Of a stretch of 64,000 bases of DNA, positions 9,519 to 20,347 are shown one piece after another. The notes under the pieces were generated by a model. The model saw only the letters and a list, made by a program, of their open reading frames with translations, ran no database searches and had not been told where the DNA came from. Numbering within the stretch: position 1 is the stretch's first letter; the number at the start of each line of letters is the position of its first letter. The DNA is from Ovis canadensis (Eukaryota > Chordata > Mammalia > Artiodactyla > Bovidae): positions 17,338,501-17,402,500 of the forward strand of contig NC_091255.1 of NCBI RefSeq assembly GCF_042477335.2, given 5' to 3'. The position numbers and the translations under genes are program-made.

Positions 9519-12000
9519 ACTTAAAATAGGTTGACTTTAAATGACAGATCTTCCCTCTGAACTTTTGTTTTTCCATGTGAGAAGTGATGAAACATATTTA
9601 TTGAGTGTGGCAGTTGAGATTAAGCTAGTATTTCTACAGAAAGCAAAATCTCCTGAGTCAGGTGTTGTGTTAGGCACTTTTACACTTTTGTCTCATTCTC
9701 AGAAAACTGACAGTGGATATATTATTATTATATTAAACAGTTTGCAAGTGAAAAAACTCAGAGAGAACTGACTTGCTCAATGAAGAAGAGCAAGTGAGGG
9801 GCAGAGCCTGGTCAATAGATGGTTCCTCTGACTCCAAGTTTTGAGGCAGGAGATGTGGATGGAATTTGAAATTCAGGGTCTCATATAATCACAAGGGAAA
9901 ACTTGGAGAATTCCTCATCTGTGAATGAATATCTGTGATGAATGGCCAACACTTTCATCTGAATTCTAGAGCAATCACATTTTTTTTTCTGTTCCTTGCC
10001 TCTATGCCTCATTCTCCATGGTGGTATTTTGGAAGTAGTCTTATTTTTAATATTTTTTCATAAACAATGAGTTTTTATTATGTAACTCTTTTTTCATTTT
10101 TAATATTGTCTAAATATTTCCCATGAGTATTTTCCTTTTATTTGTTCCTTTTCTACCAAATGCTCCTTGGATAATCTGAGAACTATTTTGCTTTCTGTGC
10201 ACAATCTTTACATCATTTGCATGATATGGCTAAGAAGAGGATGCTGTAGTATGGTTGGGGAACCAAAGCCAGAGAGGGCAGGGCCATGTCTATTAGTGAT
10301 CCTGATTTAGGTATGGGTTCAGTCCAAAGCTGCCAGCCTCATGGGCTTTTGCCTTTCTCTTTGACTTCCTACCTTGGAATGAGGGCTTTCTTGGGGTTGA
10401 GGATTGAGCTGTATTTATCTTTAAATCCCCTTAGCACCTAGACATTATCCTACTCAGATAAGCATTTCTACTTTTTCTTGCACCCTGTTCTTTCCCTTTC
10501 AAGTTCAAATCTTTTTATTTGTCTCTGTAGAGCCAGTATTTATTTACCTCATCTCTTTGAGGTATGTTTCCCTTTGTTAAAGTCTTGGTCAATGTATAAC
10601 ATTGCTCCAAAGTTAAGAAGATAATAAAAACATTTTCTTGTTTCTGCTTCCCTCCCAGCAACAATCCCATCCAGGAAATAAACGCTATAGGCTCTCCAAG
10701 CCAGCATGGCAGCTTCGAGTTCATCCTTTCTTCACTTATACTTCCCTGCCCCATTTCACACATTTCTCCCCATTCGCAGTGGGTGAGATGACAGGAGAGA
10801 AAATGAACTCTGTCATGTTTGATCTGGGAGGTCCCACAGAACAGTGTTTTCCCATTCATGGTAAAGTCCTTTAAATATTTGACAATGCTTTTCTCATCTT
10901 CTAATTTGTCTCTTCTCCAGATGCAACATCTACATTCATTCAATTGTTCCCATTGTGACAGGTTTCTTGATTCCAACATCCTGACCATCTCCTCTATATT
11001 TACTCTCATATGACCACATGCCTTATAAAATGTGATACTCAACATAGGACACACATCTCTATGGGAGCTCTTTTGGACACTATGATAGTCCTCTTTGAAA
11101 TATATATCCATAAGGATGCTGTTGATTGCAAGTAGCTGCATAACCAAATCACAATGGCTTAAAGAATGAGATTATCTCACTTATAAAGATTAGAAGTGAA
11201 GAAGTGAAGTCACTCAGTCGTGTCCGACTCTTTGCGACCCCATGGACTGTAGCCTACCAGGCTTCTCCGTCCATGGGATTTTCCAGGCAACAATACTGGA
11301 GTGGGTTGCCATTTCCTTCTCCAGGGGATCTTCCTGACCCAGGGATTGAACCCAGGTCTCCTGTAATGCAAGCAGATGCATTACCCTCTGAGCCACCAGG
11401 GAAGCAGATGATAGGCAATTCTAGAGTCGGTTAATTCTTTGGTTCTAACATTTTAGGGGCCTAGGTTGGCTGCTTTATAATTCCCTGTCTTTCCCATCAT
11501 GATGGCAATGTGGCTATTAAAACTACAATTATACCTTTATACCCAAATAGTTCAGCAAGAAGGAAGAAGAAGGGCATTCATGTACTTTTTCTTAAAAACC
11601 CGGGTTGAATTTTTTTTCTAGTTCCATTCCTGCCTTCCAGCAGAATTCCCTTATGACTTTTTGGCCAGAAACTTGGGTCATATGGCCGCCCCAATCTACA
11701 GGGAAGGATGGAAAGTGAATGGCTGGTTATTTCATCCAGAAAGAAGGGGATTGAAAATGACAATCAACAGTATCTGCCACGTGGCAGAAGCCACTGGTAG
11801 CAGGATGGTAGACATGAGAGTCAGAAATCTTGACAGTGAACAAAGTTTGTCATGGACAGGGTCATTAAATCAAATGCCTAAAGGAACTGACAGGTAAAAT
11901 TAAGACATTAAGTGGGCCCAGTGAACCTAAGGTGAAATAGATAGTACACACCCAGGCCAGTGGGCTCTTTCCGATCCTTATGCAGAGCTCCAATATCTAA
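9519..12000 (+). other. Unit 1: 3' flank of the intact OR gene
   Basis: No coding gene is seen. The stretch is paralogous to unit 3 (41761-43914 continuing at 54717-55290). Contents: a MIR at about 9595-9835 (TTATTGAGTGTGG, TGTGTTAGGCACTTTTACA, then GAAAAAACTCAGAGAGAACTGACTTG), and an old, diverged mammalian repeat at about 11100-11880 with ATTGCAAGTAGCTGCATAAC and TTGGCCAGAAACTTGGGTCA, family not assigned. One SINE is private to this unit. Homology to unit 3 fades near 12000. Confidence 0.6.
11195..11405 (-). mobile_element. Bov-tA SINE, unit 1 only
   Basis: Antisense SINE: CACTCAGTCGTGTCCGACTC, TTTTCCAGGCAACAATACTGG, then the tRNA-like GATTGAACCCAGGTCTCC and GAGCCACCAGGGAAGC. The paralogous point in unit 3 (AAGATTAGAGGGTAGGC near 43780) is empty, so this SINE arrived after units 1 and 3 separated. 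Confidence 0.88.
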
Positions 12001-14780
12001 GTCTTTACAGAACAATCAGAAGGATTTTATTTAGAGATACTAAATAGCTCAAGAGAAATAGTCCAGGCCATCTTTCCAAATTGGCTATCTTCCCAAATTG
12101 ACCATATTCCCAAACTGGCATTCAGGGATCTTCTGACAAAACAACTGATCTGATCATCCCAAACAGAAGCCTCAGTGACTACAGCTCTTTCCATGAGAAT
12201 TTATACCTTTAAGACGTCTCTCATGGAAGTTCTGCTGTGTTGATGATGTGAATTTGACTCAACTCAAAATAAAATTTATTGATCCTAAATGAATAATGAA
12301 CTATCAGGTCAAGTGCTACTCTTCAGTTATTTTATTTACATGATTAGTGAAAGCAACTCCCTTAAAAGTTGTTGATGGAAGGCTGTAAGTCATTCCAGTG
12401 ATGGTAGATTAATTATGATCCAGAAAAAATATTATGGTCCAGAGAGTACTTCCCTTCTTCTCAGGCTCATTAATTTCTTGATCTTGCCATCCCACTTGTA
12501 TTTATAATCAAACTCAGGGATGATTTAAGTGTAAGAGAAAGACCTTAATAAACTTGCCAATGAGGTTTACTTCATATATGATCCATTAAAAGTGGTGTAT
12601 CAGTTACGGTTCTGCTAGAGGAACAGAACCAGTATGGAAATGGAGCAGGACCTTAGTTCTTGCCCTCCATGTCCTTCACCTGTCTTTTGTTAGTGGAAAA
12701 ACTTTAGCCAAAGAATAATGTTTAATCAGAGAAGTGAGAAAATATAGAAACAAAGGAAAACATTCCAAAAAGACTAAATAATTATATATTAGTCATTAAG
12801 CATAGTCAAGGACCTATAAATAATTTTCTGAGCCACATCCTGTGAGCTATCTTGTAGATACTGAAATCTCTACCATGTTATGACCAGACTGAAGCCATGA
12901 CATTACCTGCCACAATTCCAAGGATTGGCCTCAAGAAAATGGAAACAGACAGATTCTGGAACTGAAGATTAATTGTACCTAAAATAATAAAAATGACACT
13001 TTTCAGAACACCATATGACCAATTGGAAGATGACTGTCAGAGTTGACTTGCTGTTTCTCCTTGTAGATCCCTCTTTTCATCTATAAACGCCCTTGTCAAG
13101 GGGGGAGGCAGTTAGCCTTTGAGTAGAAATGCTCCTTCCCTTCCCCACCCCCACCAGTTGCCAATATCCAAAGTAGAGCAAAGTTGCCAATATCCAAAGT
13201 AGAGCAAAGTTGCCTTTCCACCAATCTTGCCTCTTCATTGACTTTTCAGTAATGAGCAGCCAGACACCACTTTCAGTTACAGTATGATATGAAAATGTTG
13301 GGAAGGAAGAAAAGTTTTCCTTTATCCTTACAGGTTCTCCTGCTGGAACTATAAAGGAAATTGACATGAGAGTTTAACGGGAAAAAGTCAAGCAAGATTT
13401 GAGAACATGTACACATGGGAGTGACCCAGGCAAACTGAGTAACCCATAAAAATGGCTGAAACCTTCACCCTAAACACCATATTTAGCTACAGACAAAAGA
13501 GGATGTTGGAGAAAGGGGTGTAGAACTTGAAAAGGGAGAAAGACAATTCACACAGAGATGGAAAAGAAAGTGTTTGAAAAGTAAATATTTGTCGGGCCAT
13601 GTAGAGACATTGGAACACAGAGTGGACACTGATCTCTAGGCCCTGTTTCCCCTTCCCCACCCCCACCCCCACTCACACCTATGCCACATTCTTTGCTGGT
13701 GTCTCTGATGAAAGCTTTATTATGGGAACAGGTCCTCTATCTAAATTCTTCAGGCAGCTGAAGGAAAAGCTCAAGGTTTCTCCCTGAGTCTTTTGAGCCT
13801 TGATTGCTTTCAGCTCAATATAATCCACATGCCATGGAGACAGAGAGAGAGAATAAGAGAAATTTCTTGCAAGGAATGCCTTACCTGATCGTGAGACTGG
13901 TAAGGTAAGCATGAAACATGTAGGCTGGCCAACAGGAAGGGCAGGCTGGAGCTCTTAGATATGAAGCTGCAGTCCAGAATTTCATCTCCTTCAGGGAAAC
14001 CTGTGTCCTGCTCTTAAGACCCTTTAACTTATTGAATCGGGTGCATCTAGATTAGCTAGGATGGTCTCCTTTGCATAAAACCAACTGATTCCAATAAATA
14101 AATAAATAAAACCAACAGATTATGCAATAGAATCAATTATATCTATAAAATACCTTCCCAGCAGCACTTAGATTATGTTTGCATAACTGAGACCTATAGA
14201 CTAGTCAAGCTGACACATAAAATGGACCATCACAAGGGGAGAAATCTTAATCATCAGTGATGCTGGGCTCCCTAATGAGGAGGTAAACGAAACACCTTCT
14301 AAATGTATCCTGCATCCATTAAGCAGTTTGAAATTAAGTCTGACAAATACATAGTTTCTTTCTTTTTTTTAATTTAAATTTTATTTTTTTACTTTACAAT
14401 ACTGTATTGGTTAGATGTGTTATACACAGGAAAATAATTTTCTCAGTTCATTGTCCATGACTGGGTCTTTAGCATAATGACTCCATTCCAGCCATTCTGG
14501 GGTTTGGAGTCATCATTTTGGTGGGTGGATGCAGTAAATAGATGAAGTTTGGTGAACGTTTTATAGACTTACATGTGCCCAAACCGGAGAAAATATAAAC
14601 TGGAACATATCAGGTTTCACTTATTGAAATATAAATCAAAATCTGAATCAAAATCATCCACATGATAATCAATGAGATGGACACATCCTGTCCCCTTCCC
14701 CAGAATCAAACAAAGCTGCTTTTCTAAGTGACTCAATTTTATGTTATTAGTTTTTTCATAGTGGCTCTATTTTAAAGTGG
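12001..14780. other. Interval between units 1 and 2, no gene seen
   Basis: No credible coding region is seen. Short stretches at about 12600-12636 (CAGTTACGGTTCTGCTAGAGG) and 14196-14240 (TCAAGCTGACACATAAAATGG) resemble the two ends of an old mammalian interspersed repeat whose name I cannot fix; the inner 1.5 kb would then be inserted or diverged. A 27-bp direct duplication (GTTGCCAATATCCAAAGTAG..) lies at 13157-13210. A short AATA run lies at 14092-14112, and a small antisense L1 3'-end scrap at about 14375-14420. Confidence 0.4.
12640..13290 (+). mobile_element. Possible old ERV1-type LTR remnant
   Basis: The composition and order of motifs recall a mammalian gammaretrovirus-like LTR: TTGCC/GCCACATCC motifs, CCATGACATTACCTGCCACAATTCC, a TATAAA-like element near 13082, then pyrimidine-rich sequence. 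No matching second LTR or TSD was found. This is a weak call made from general resemblance; it could be another old repeat. Confidence 0.25.
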
Positions 14781-15149
14781 ACTAGAGCTCTAAATAAGAA
14801 TTTTAAAAAAAAAATCTACATCTCTTGTATGTAGAAGAGTTTCACATAATACTCTCACCTGCCAAAGGAAGATACTCTGTTTTGCCAGGAATAAACATTT
14901 GCAGTGAAATAATTGAGACCAACCTGTAAGTCTTATGCAGATCAGAGGGCTCTGTCTAAGAAACGAGTTTTTTTTTTTTAACAGCACTTCAGTTTTAAAA
15001 TGTCAGTTAATTCCAGGGTTGACCAATTCCTCATAATGAACATTATATTTGTTTCTTGTATCAATCCTTGTGTTAGAGTCAGTAAGAATTCACAAGTAAA
15101 GAATGCTGGCATTTTACAGATGACATAGTAGACTTGAGTACTGGTGGTA
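14780..15149 (+). other. Unit 2: distal 5' flank, left piece
   Basis: Paralogous to unit 1 (about 4880-5300), unit 3 (about 35900-36240) and inverted unit 0 (790-960). Shared text includes GAGACCAACCTG, GTCAGTTAATTCCAG, CAATTCCTCATAATGAA and AAGAATTCACA..AAAGAATG. It is cut by the solo LTR at 15150 and resumes at 16251. No gene. Confidence 0.7.
15144..15149 (+). repeat. Left target-site duplication of the solo LTR
   Basis: GTGGTA, repeated exactly at 16251-16256 immediately after the LTR. Confidence 0.85.
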
Positions 15150-16250
15150 TGCTGGGATCCAGCCCCCACAAGATCCAGGGGAACCCGAAGGAGAAACGGT
15201 GTTGGCAAAGAAAATGATTTAGAGAGAGAAAAAGAAAGAAAGTTGCAGATAAGAAAATAGAGGAGAGAAAGAAAGAAAGAAAGAAAAACACGGGGGAACC
15301 AGGCTTTCGTGGAACAGATCCTGGTCTGTCGCTTTATTTTTTAGGGAAGCTTTTATACCTTAACTTGTACATAGAGGGAAATGAAAGATGCAAAGGCATA
15401 CAGAGTCAGTCCAAACATTACATCTGTTTTGTCTTTATCGAAACCAGGATTTTTTCTTCATACCTTTCCTATAAACAATGTTGTGTACATTATCTTCTGG
15501 CCTTGGAGGCCTGTGAACATTTTATGACCCTCTTTTGATAAAGGCTGCTCAACCAGAAAACTTATTTTCCCTTGAAATGTTTTTTCTTTATATTTCTAAT
15601 CTATGTCAGCCTCAAAAAATGCTAAACAGAGTTACATTTCTCATGGAGCAAAGGTGCAGTGAGTTACAAGAAAGAACCAATTAGCTCAAAGGTCTGATGT
15701 GGTTAATTTCAAGGCTACACTTGTTTTTCTTACATTCCAACTATGTTAACTAATGCACTCCCAGGTGCACAGTGGATAAGAGATATGGGAACTTAGCAGC
15801 AAGCATTGACCCAATAATGAAATCCTACACCAGCACTACTCTGATAAATTTTAACTCTTTAAAAGGCTCTATGTTTTCAGCTTCCCATGCCTCTCACAGT
15901 TGGGAGGCTGTGAACAATCATATGCATAGCTGCAAGAGTCTGGATAAACCTGCCAATCAAGCTAGAATTCTAACATAGGGGGTTTGAATTGAAATATTCC
16001 TCTCATGCCCAAGAGACTTATTAGCTAAAGCCCTAAGTTGACTTTATCCAGAGAAAGGTGGTTGGGGACAGGCCCCTGTTAATGTCATGTGAGTTGGTGA
16101 AAGGCACAAAATAGTAAGACAGACAGATTCTGGTTTTGGGGTAGATGCTCGAGAAGGTCTAGGGAGCCCCTTGAGTCCTGAAGCCTTGCTTATCAGGTCT
16201 CTTCCACGTGACCTTGTCATGGGTGGGATCTCCCGTGGTGGCTCCTGGCA
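15150..16250 (-). mobile_element. Solo LTR, ERV2/ERVK-type ruminant endogenous retrovirus (fossil)
   Basis: On the minus strand it begins TGCCAGGAGCCACCACGGGA and ends CTGGATCCCAGCA, so it has the TG..CA ends of an LTR of about 1.1 kb. Both sides carry a perfect 6-bp TSD, GTGGTA (15144-15149 and 16251-16256), the length typical of ERV2/betaretrovirus-like integration. A poly(A) signal (AATAAA) and a GAAA-rich tract lie near its 3' end. No internal retroviral sequence is present, so it is the product of LTR-LTR recombination. The matching point in unit 0 is empty, so it is younger than the unit 0/unit 2 split. Confidence 0.85.
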
Positions 16251-16703
16251 GTGGTAAGTCAATACTGGGACTTTGGTGGACAAAATAAAGGACAAGGTTT
16301 ACAGAAAAGTAAGTTTCTATTGTATTGATAGTACACATTTGCCCCTCTATGGCTATCCATAAATAAAAATTAATTAGGCTTCAAAGTAGAAGAAAAGGAG
16401 GAAGGGAAGAAGGTGAAGAAGAAGGAAAGAAATCAAATCAGTTATCTGGAAGATTTCAGGAGAGAGAGAACAGTCCCTGTGCTGAGAAGCAAGACTGTGG
16501 TTCTCAAAGTGTGATCTTGGAAACAAGGACATCAGCATCATCTGAGAACTTGGTACAAGTGCAAAATCTTGGCCTTTTCATTGACCAATAGAATGAGAAA
16601 ATCTGGAGCTGGGGCACAGTCATTTGTTTTTCAACAAGCTCTGCAAGTCTTGTCTCAACAGTGAGAATCACTGGGTAAGAAATGGGTTCTTCTCAAAGTT
16701 CCA
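16251..16703 (+). other. Unit 2: distal 5' flank, middle piece
   Basis: Matches the reverse complement of about 360-780 in unit 0: GACAAGGTTTACAG, AATTAGGCTT, AGAAGAAGGAAAGAAATCA and CTGTGCTGA. It contains a complete MER5A and ends at the L1 A insertion point. After removing L1 A it reads AAAGTTCCAG|AGTCTGTTCCTTTTGAAGAG, matching unit 0. No gene. Confidence 0.7.
16495..16673 (-). mobile_element. MER5A DNA transposon
   Basis: Starts CTGTGGTTCTCAAAGTGTG, includes AGCATCATCTGAGAACTTG and GTGCAAAATCTTGG, and ends CAACAGTGAGAATCACTGG. It is the same copy as at 395-570 (unit 0), with partial versions near 5614 (unit 1) and 37655 (unit 3). Confidence 0.75.
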
Positions 16704-18397
16704 GGGGGTGGTCCTAAGAAGGTGGAGGAATAGGATGGGGAGACCACTTTCTCCCCCACAAATTCATCAAAAGAACATTTAAACGCTGAGTAAATTTCAC
16801 AAAACAACTTCTGAATGCCAGCAGAGGACATCAGGCACCCAGAAAAGCAGCCCGTTGTCTTCGAAAGGAGGTTGGAAAAAATATAAAGGACAAAAAAAGA
16901 GACAAAAGAGGTAGGGATGGAGCTCTGTCCTGGGAAGGGAGTCTTAAAAAGAGAGTAGTTTCCAAACACCAGGAAACTCTTTCACTGCCGAGTCTGTGGC
17001 GAGCCTTGGAACCACAGAGGGCAACATAACAGGGAGGAAAAATAAATAAATAATTAAAACCCACAGATTACTTGCCCAGTGGTAACTCCCCCAGCAGAGA
17101 AGCAGCACAGACGCCTGCGCCTGCTGCTAGCAAGCGGGGGCTTGGCAGGGAGATGCGGGCTGCATTGCTTAGAGTAAGCACCAGGCCTGAATGCCCTGAG
17201 GGCAATCTGAGTGAACTAACTTGGGCTAGCAAACCAGACTGTGGGATAGCTACCACGCAAAAAGCCCTAACTTAAGATACTGCCAGGCCCACTCACAGAA
17301 CAAAGGACTGTACAGAGCTAGTCGGCTGCAGACCTTTCCCCTCCAGTGACAGGCAGCCAGAGCCAGAAAGGGGGCAATCGCAGCCCCAGAGAGACATTAT
17401 CTTCCAAACTGCAAGCAGGATTCTTTGCTAACTAAGACTTCTTGGGGTTCTGGACAGTCAACATCCGCCTTAGAAGGTGCGCCGGTTGTATACCCAAACA
17501 ACTGAGTGGCAGGGACAGGGGAGGCAATAAGCGACTGCGCTCACCAAACACCTCATCACCTGAGCTGCTCGGACCTGAGAAGGGCACAAAATGCTGGCCC
17601 AACTGAGTCTGCACCTCTGAGGACTACCTGAGTGCCTGAACCTGAGCGGCTTAGACCTGGGAAGTGCATACAACCCAGGGTGGGCCTCAGACAGTTCCCT
17701 GTGGATCAACCTAGAGCCTGAGCAGTGTGGTCAGGGAGGGCACGCGTGTCATGAGTGGGGGCAGGCCCAGTGTGGCTGAGACACTGAGAGCACAAACCAG
17801 TGTTATTTGCTTGCAGCGTCCCTCCCTCCCCACAGCGCAACTGAACAGTGAGCCTAAAAAAGTGTCCACCACCGCCCCCCTTGTGTCAGGGCGGAAATCA
17901 GACACTGAAGAGACCAGCAAACAGAAGAAGCTAAAACAGAGGGAATAGCCTTGGAAGTGACAGGTGCAATAGATTAAAACCCTGTAGTTAGTACTGACTA
18001 CAAAGGAAGGGGCCTATAGATCTTGAGAAATATAAGCCAGACCAAGGAACTACGAAAATGAACTGACCCCACACTGCCCACAACAACACCAGAGAAAGTC
18101 CTACATATATTTTTACTATTTTTATGATCATTCTTTTTTTTCTTTAATTATTTTAATTTTTAAGTCCTCTATCACTCCTTTAATTTTCATTTTTATAACA
18201 TACTATTCCTTTGCAAAAAAAGACCCTATTTTTTAAAGCAAACTTCATATATATATATTTTAATAATTTTTGTGACTTTTTTTCTTTTCTTTAATATTGT
18301 ATTTTTGAAAATCCAACCTCTACTCTAGATTTTTAATCTTTGCTTTTTGGTATTTGTTATCAATTTTGTACCTTTAAGAACCCAATCTTCAGTACCC

Positions 18398-18840
18398 ATT
18401 TTTACTTGGGAGTGAGATTACTGGCTTGACTGCTCTCTCCCCCTTTGGACTCTCCTTTTTCTCCACCAGGTCGCCTCTATCTCCTCCCTCCCCTTCTCTT
18501 CTCTACCCAACCCTGTGAATATCTTTGTGTGTTCCAGATGGTGGAGAACACTTAGGGAACTGATTACTGGCTGGATCTGTCTCTCTCCTTTTGATTCCCC
18601 CCTTTATCCTCCTGGCCACCTCTGTCTCCTTCCTCCTTCTTCTCTTCTCTGTATAACTCTGTGAATATCTCTGAGTGGTCCAGACTGTGGAGTGCACATA
18701 AGGAAGTGGTTACTGGCTAGCTTGCTCTCTCCTCTTTTGATTCCACCTCATCTCATTCAGGTCACCTCTAACTCCTTCCTCCCTCTTCTCTTCTCCATGT
18801 AACTCTCTGAACCTCTCTGGGTGTCCCTCACTGTGGAGAA
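18398..18840 (+). repeat. Three tandem ~147-bp units in the L1 A 5' UTR
   Basis: ATTACTGGCT(T/G)G recurs at about 18417, 18564 and 18711, each time followed by a pyrimidine-rich block with CTCTCTCC, TTTGATTCC, CTTCTCTTCT and then GTGAATATCT or CTGAACCTCT. The period is about 146-147 bp. Tandem promoter monomers are known in L1 5' UTRs of some mammals; the function here is inferred. Confidence 0.75.
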
Positions 18841-19399
18841 ACATTTCATCTTTAACCTAAATATTTTATCAACAGTGCCGTATAGGTGGAGAAGTCTTGA
18901 GACTACTGTAAAAATAAGACTGAAAACCAGAAGCAGGAGGCTTACATCCAAATCCTGAGAACACCAGAGAACTCTTGACTCCAGGGAACAGTAATCGACA
19001 GGAGCTCATCAAATGCCTCCATACCTACCCTGAAACCAAGCACCACCCAAGGGCCAACAAGTTCCAGAGCAAGACATACCATGCAAATTATCCAGCAACA
19101 CAGGAACACAGCCCTGAGCTTCAATATACAAGCTGCCCAAAGTTACCCCAAACCCAGTGACATCTCATAACTCATTACTGGACATTTCATTGCACTCCAG
19201 AGAGAAGAAATCCAACTCCACCCACCAGAACACAGGCACAAGCTTCCTTAACCAGGAAACCTTGAGAGGCCACCCATACAACCCCACCCACAGCAAGGAA
19301 ACTCCACAATAAAGAGAACTCCACAAACTGCCAGAATACAGAAAGGCCACCCCAAACTCATCAATATAAACAAACTGAAGAGACAGAGCAATACCCAGC

Positions 19400-20300
19400 A
19401 TGTAAAGGAATAGGATAAATGCCCACCAAACCAAACAAAAGAGGAAGAGACAGGGAATCACCTGATAAAGAATTCCAAATAATGATAGTGAAAATGATCC
19501 AAAATCTTGAAATCAAAATGGAATCACAGATAAATAGCCTGGACACAAGGATTGAGAAGATGCAAGAAGGTTTAACAGGGACCCAGAAGAAATAAAAAAA
19601 GAGTCAATATATAATGAATAATGCAATAAATGAGATAAAAACACTCTGGAGGCAACAAATAGTAGAATAACGGAGGCAGAAGATAGGATTAGTGAAGTAG
19701 AAGATAGAATGGTAGAAATAAATGAATCCGAGAGGAAAAAAGAAAAACGAATTAAAAGAAATGAGGACAATCTCAGACATCTCCAGGACAATATTAAATG
19801 CCCCAACATTCGAATCATAGGAGTCCCAGAAGAAGAAGACAAAAAGAAAGACCATGAGAAAATACTTGAGGAGATAGTAGTTGAAAACTTCCCTAAAATG
19901 GGGAAGGAAATAATCACCCAAGTCCAAGAAACACAGAGAGTCCCAAACAGGATAAACGAAGGGCAAAACACCCCAAGACACATATTAATCAAATTAACAA
20001 AGATCAACACAAAGAACAAATATTAAAAGCAGCAAGGAAAAACAACAAATAATACACAAGGGGATTCCCATAAGGATAACAGCTGATCTTTCAATAGAAA
20101 CTATTCAAGTCAGGAGGGAATGGCAAGACATAAATAAAGTGATGAAAGAAAATAACCTACAGCCCAGATTACTGTACCCATCAAGGATCTCATTCAAATA
20201 TGAAGGAGAAATCCAAAGCTTTACAGACAAGCAAAAGCTGAGAGAATTCAGCACCACCAAACCAGCTTTCCAACAAATGCTAAAGGACCTTCTGTAGACA
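19400..20300 (+). pseudogene. L1 A ORF1 remnant
   Basis: Best-preserved part at 19709-20026: a basic coiled-coil-like stretch followed by CPNIRIIGVPEEEDKKKDHEKILEEI and FPKMGKEI..VQETQRVPNR, which is the L1 ORF1p RNA-recognition region. ORF1p is the L1 RNA-binding trimer. The frame shifts after about 20020, and later ORF1 text (ISFKYEGEIQSFTDKQKLREF region at 20190-20250) is in another frame. Not functional. Confidence 0.8.
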
Positions 20301-20347
20301 GGAAATACAAAAAGGGTGTATAAACTCAAACCCAAAACAATAAATAA

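Noticed and set aside
10515-11147. 210-codon minus-strand open frame in unit 1's 3' flank
   Set aside because: The matching part of unit 3 keeps only a 68-residue fragment with frameshifts, the composition is not protein-like, and it overlaps an old repeat. Chance open frame.
15150-16250. Considered as an unknown regulatory block between OR units
   Set aside because: TG..CA ends, poly(A) signal and exact 6-bp TSD show that it is a solo LTR.
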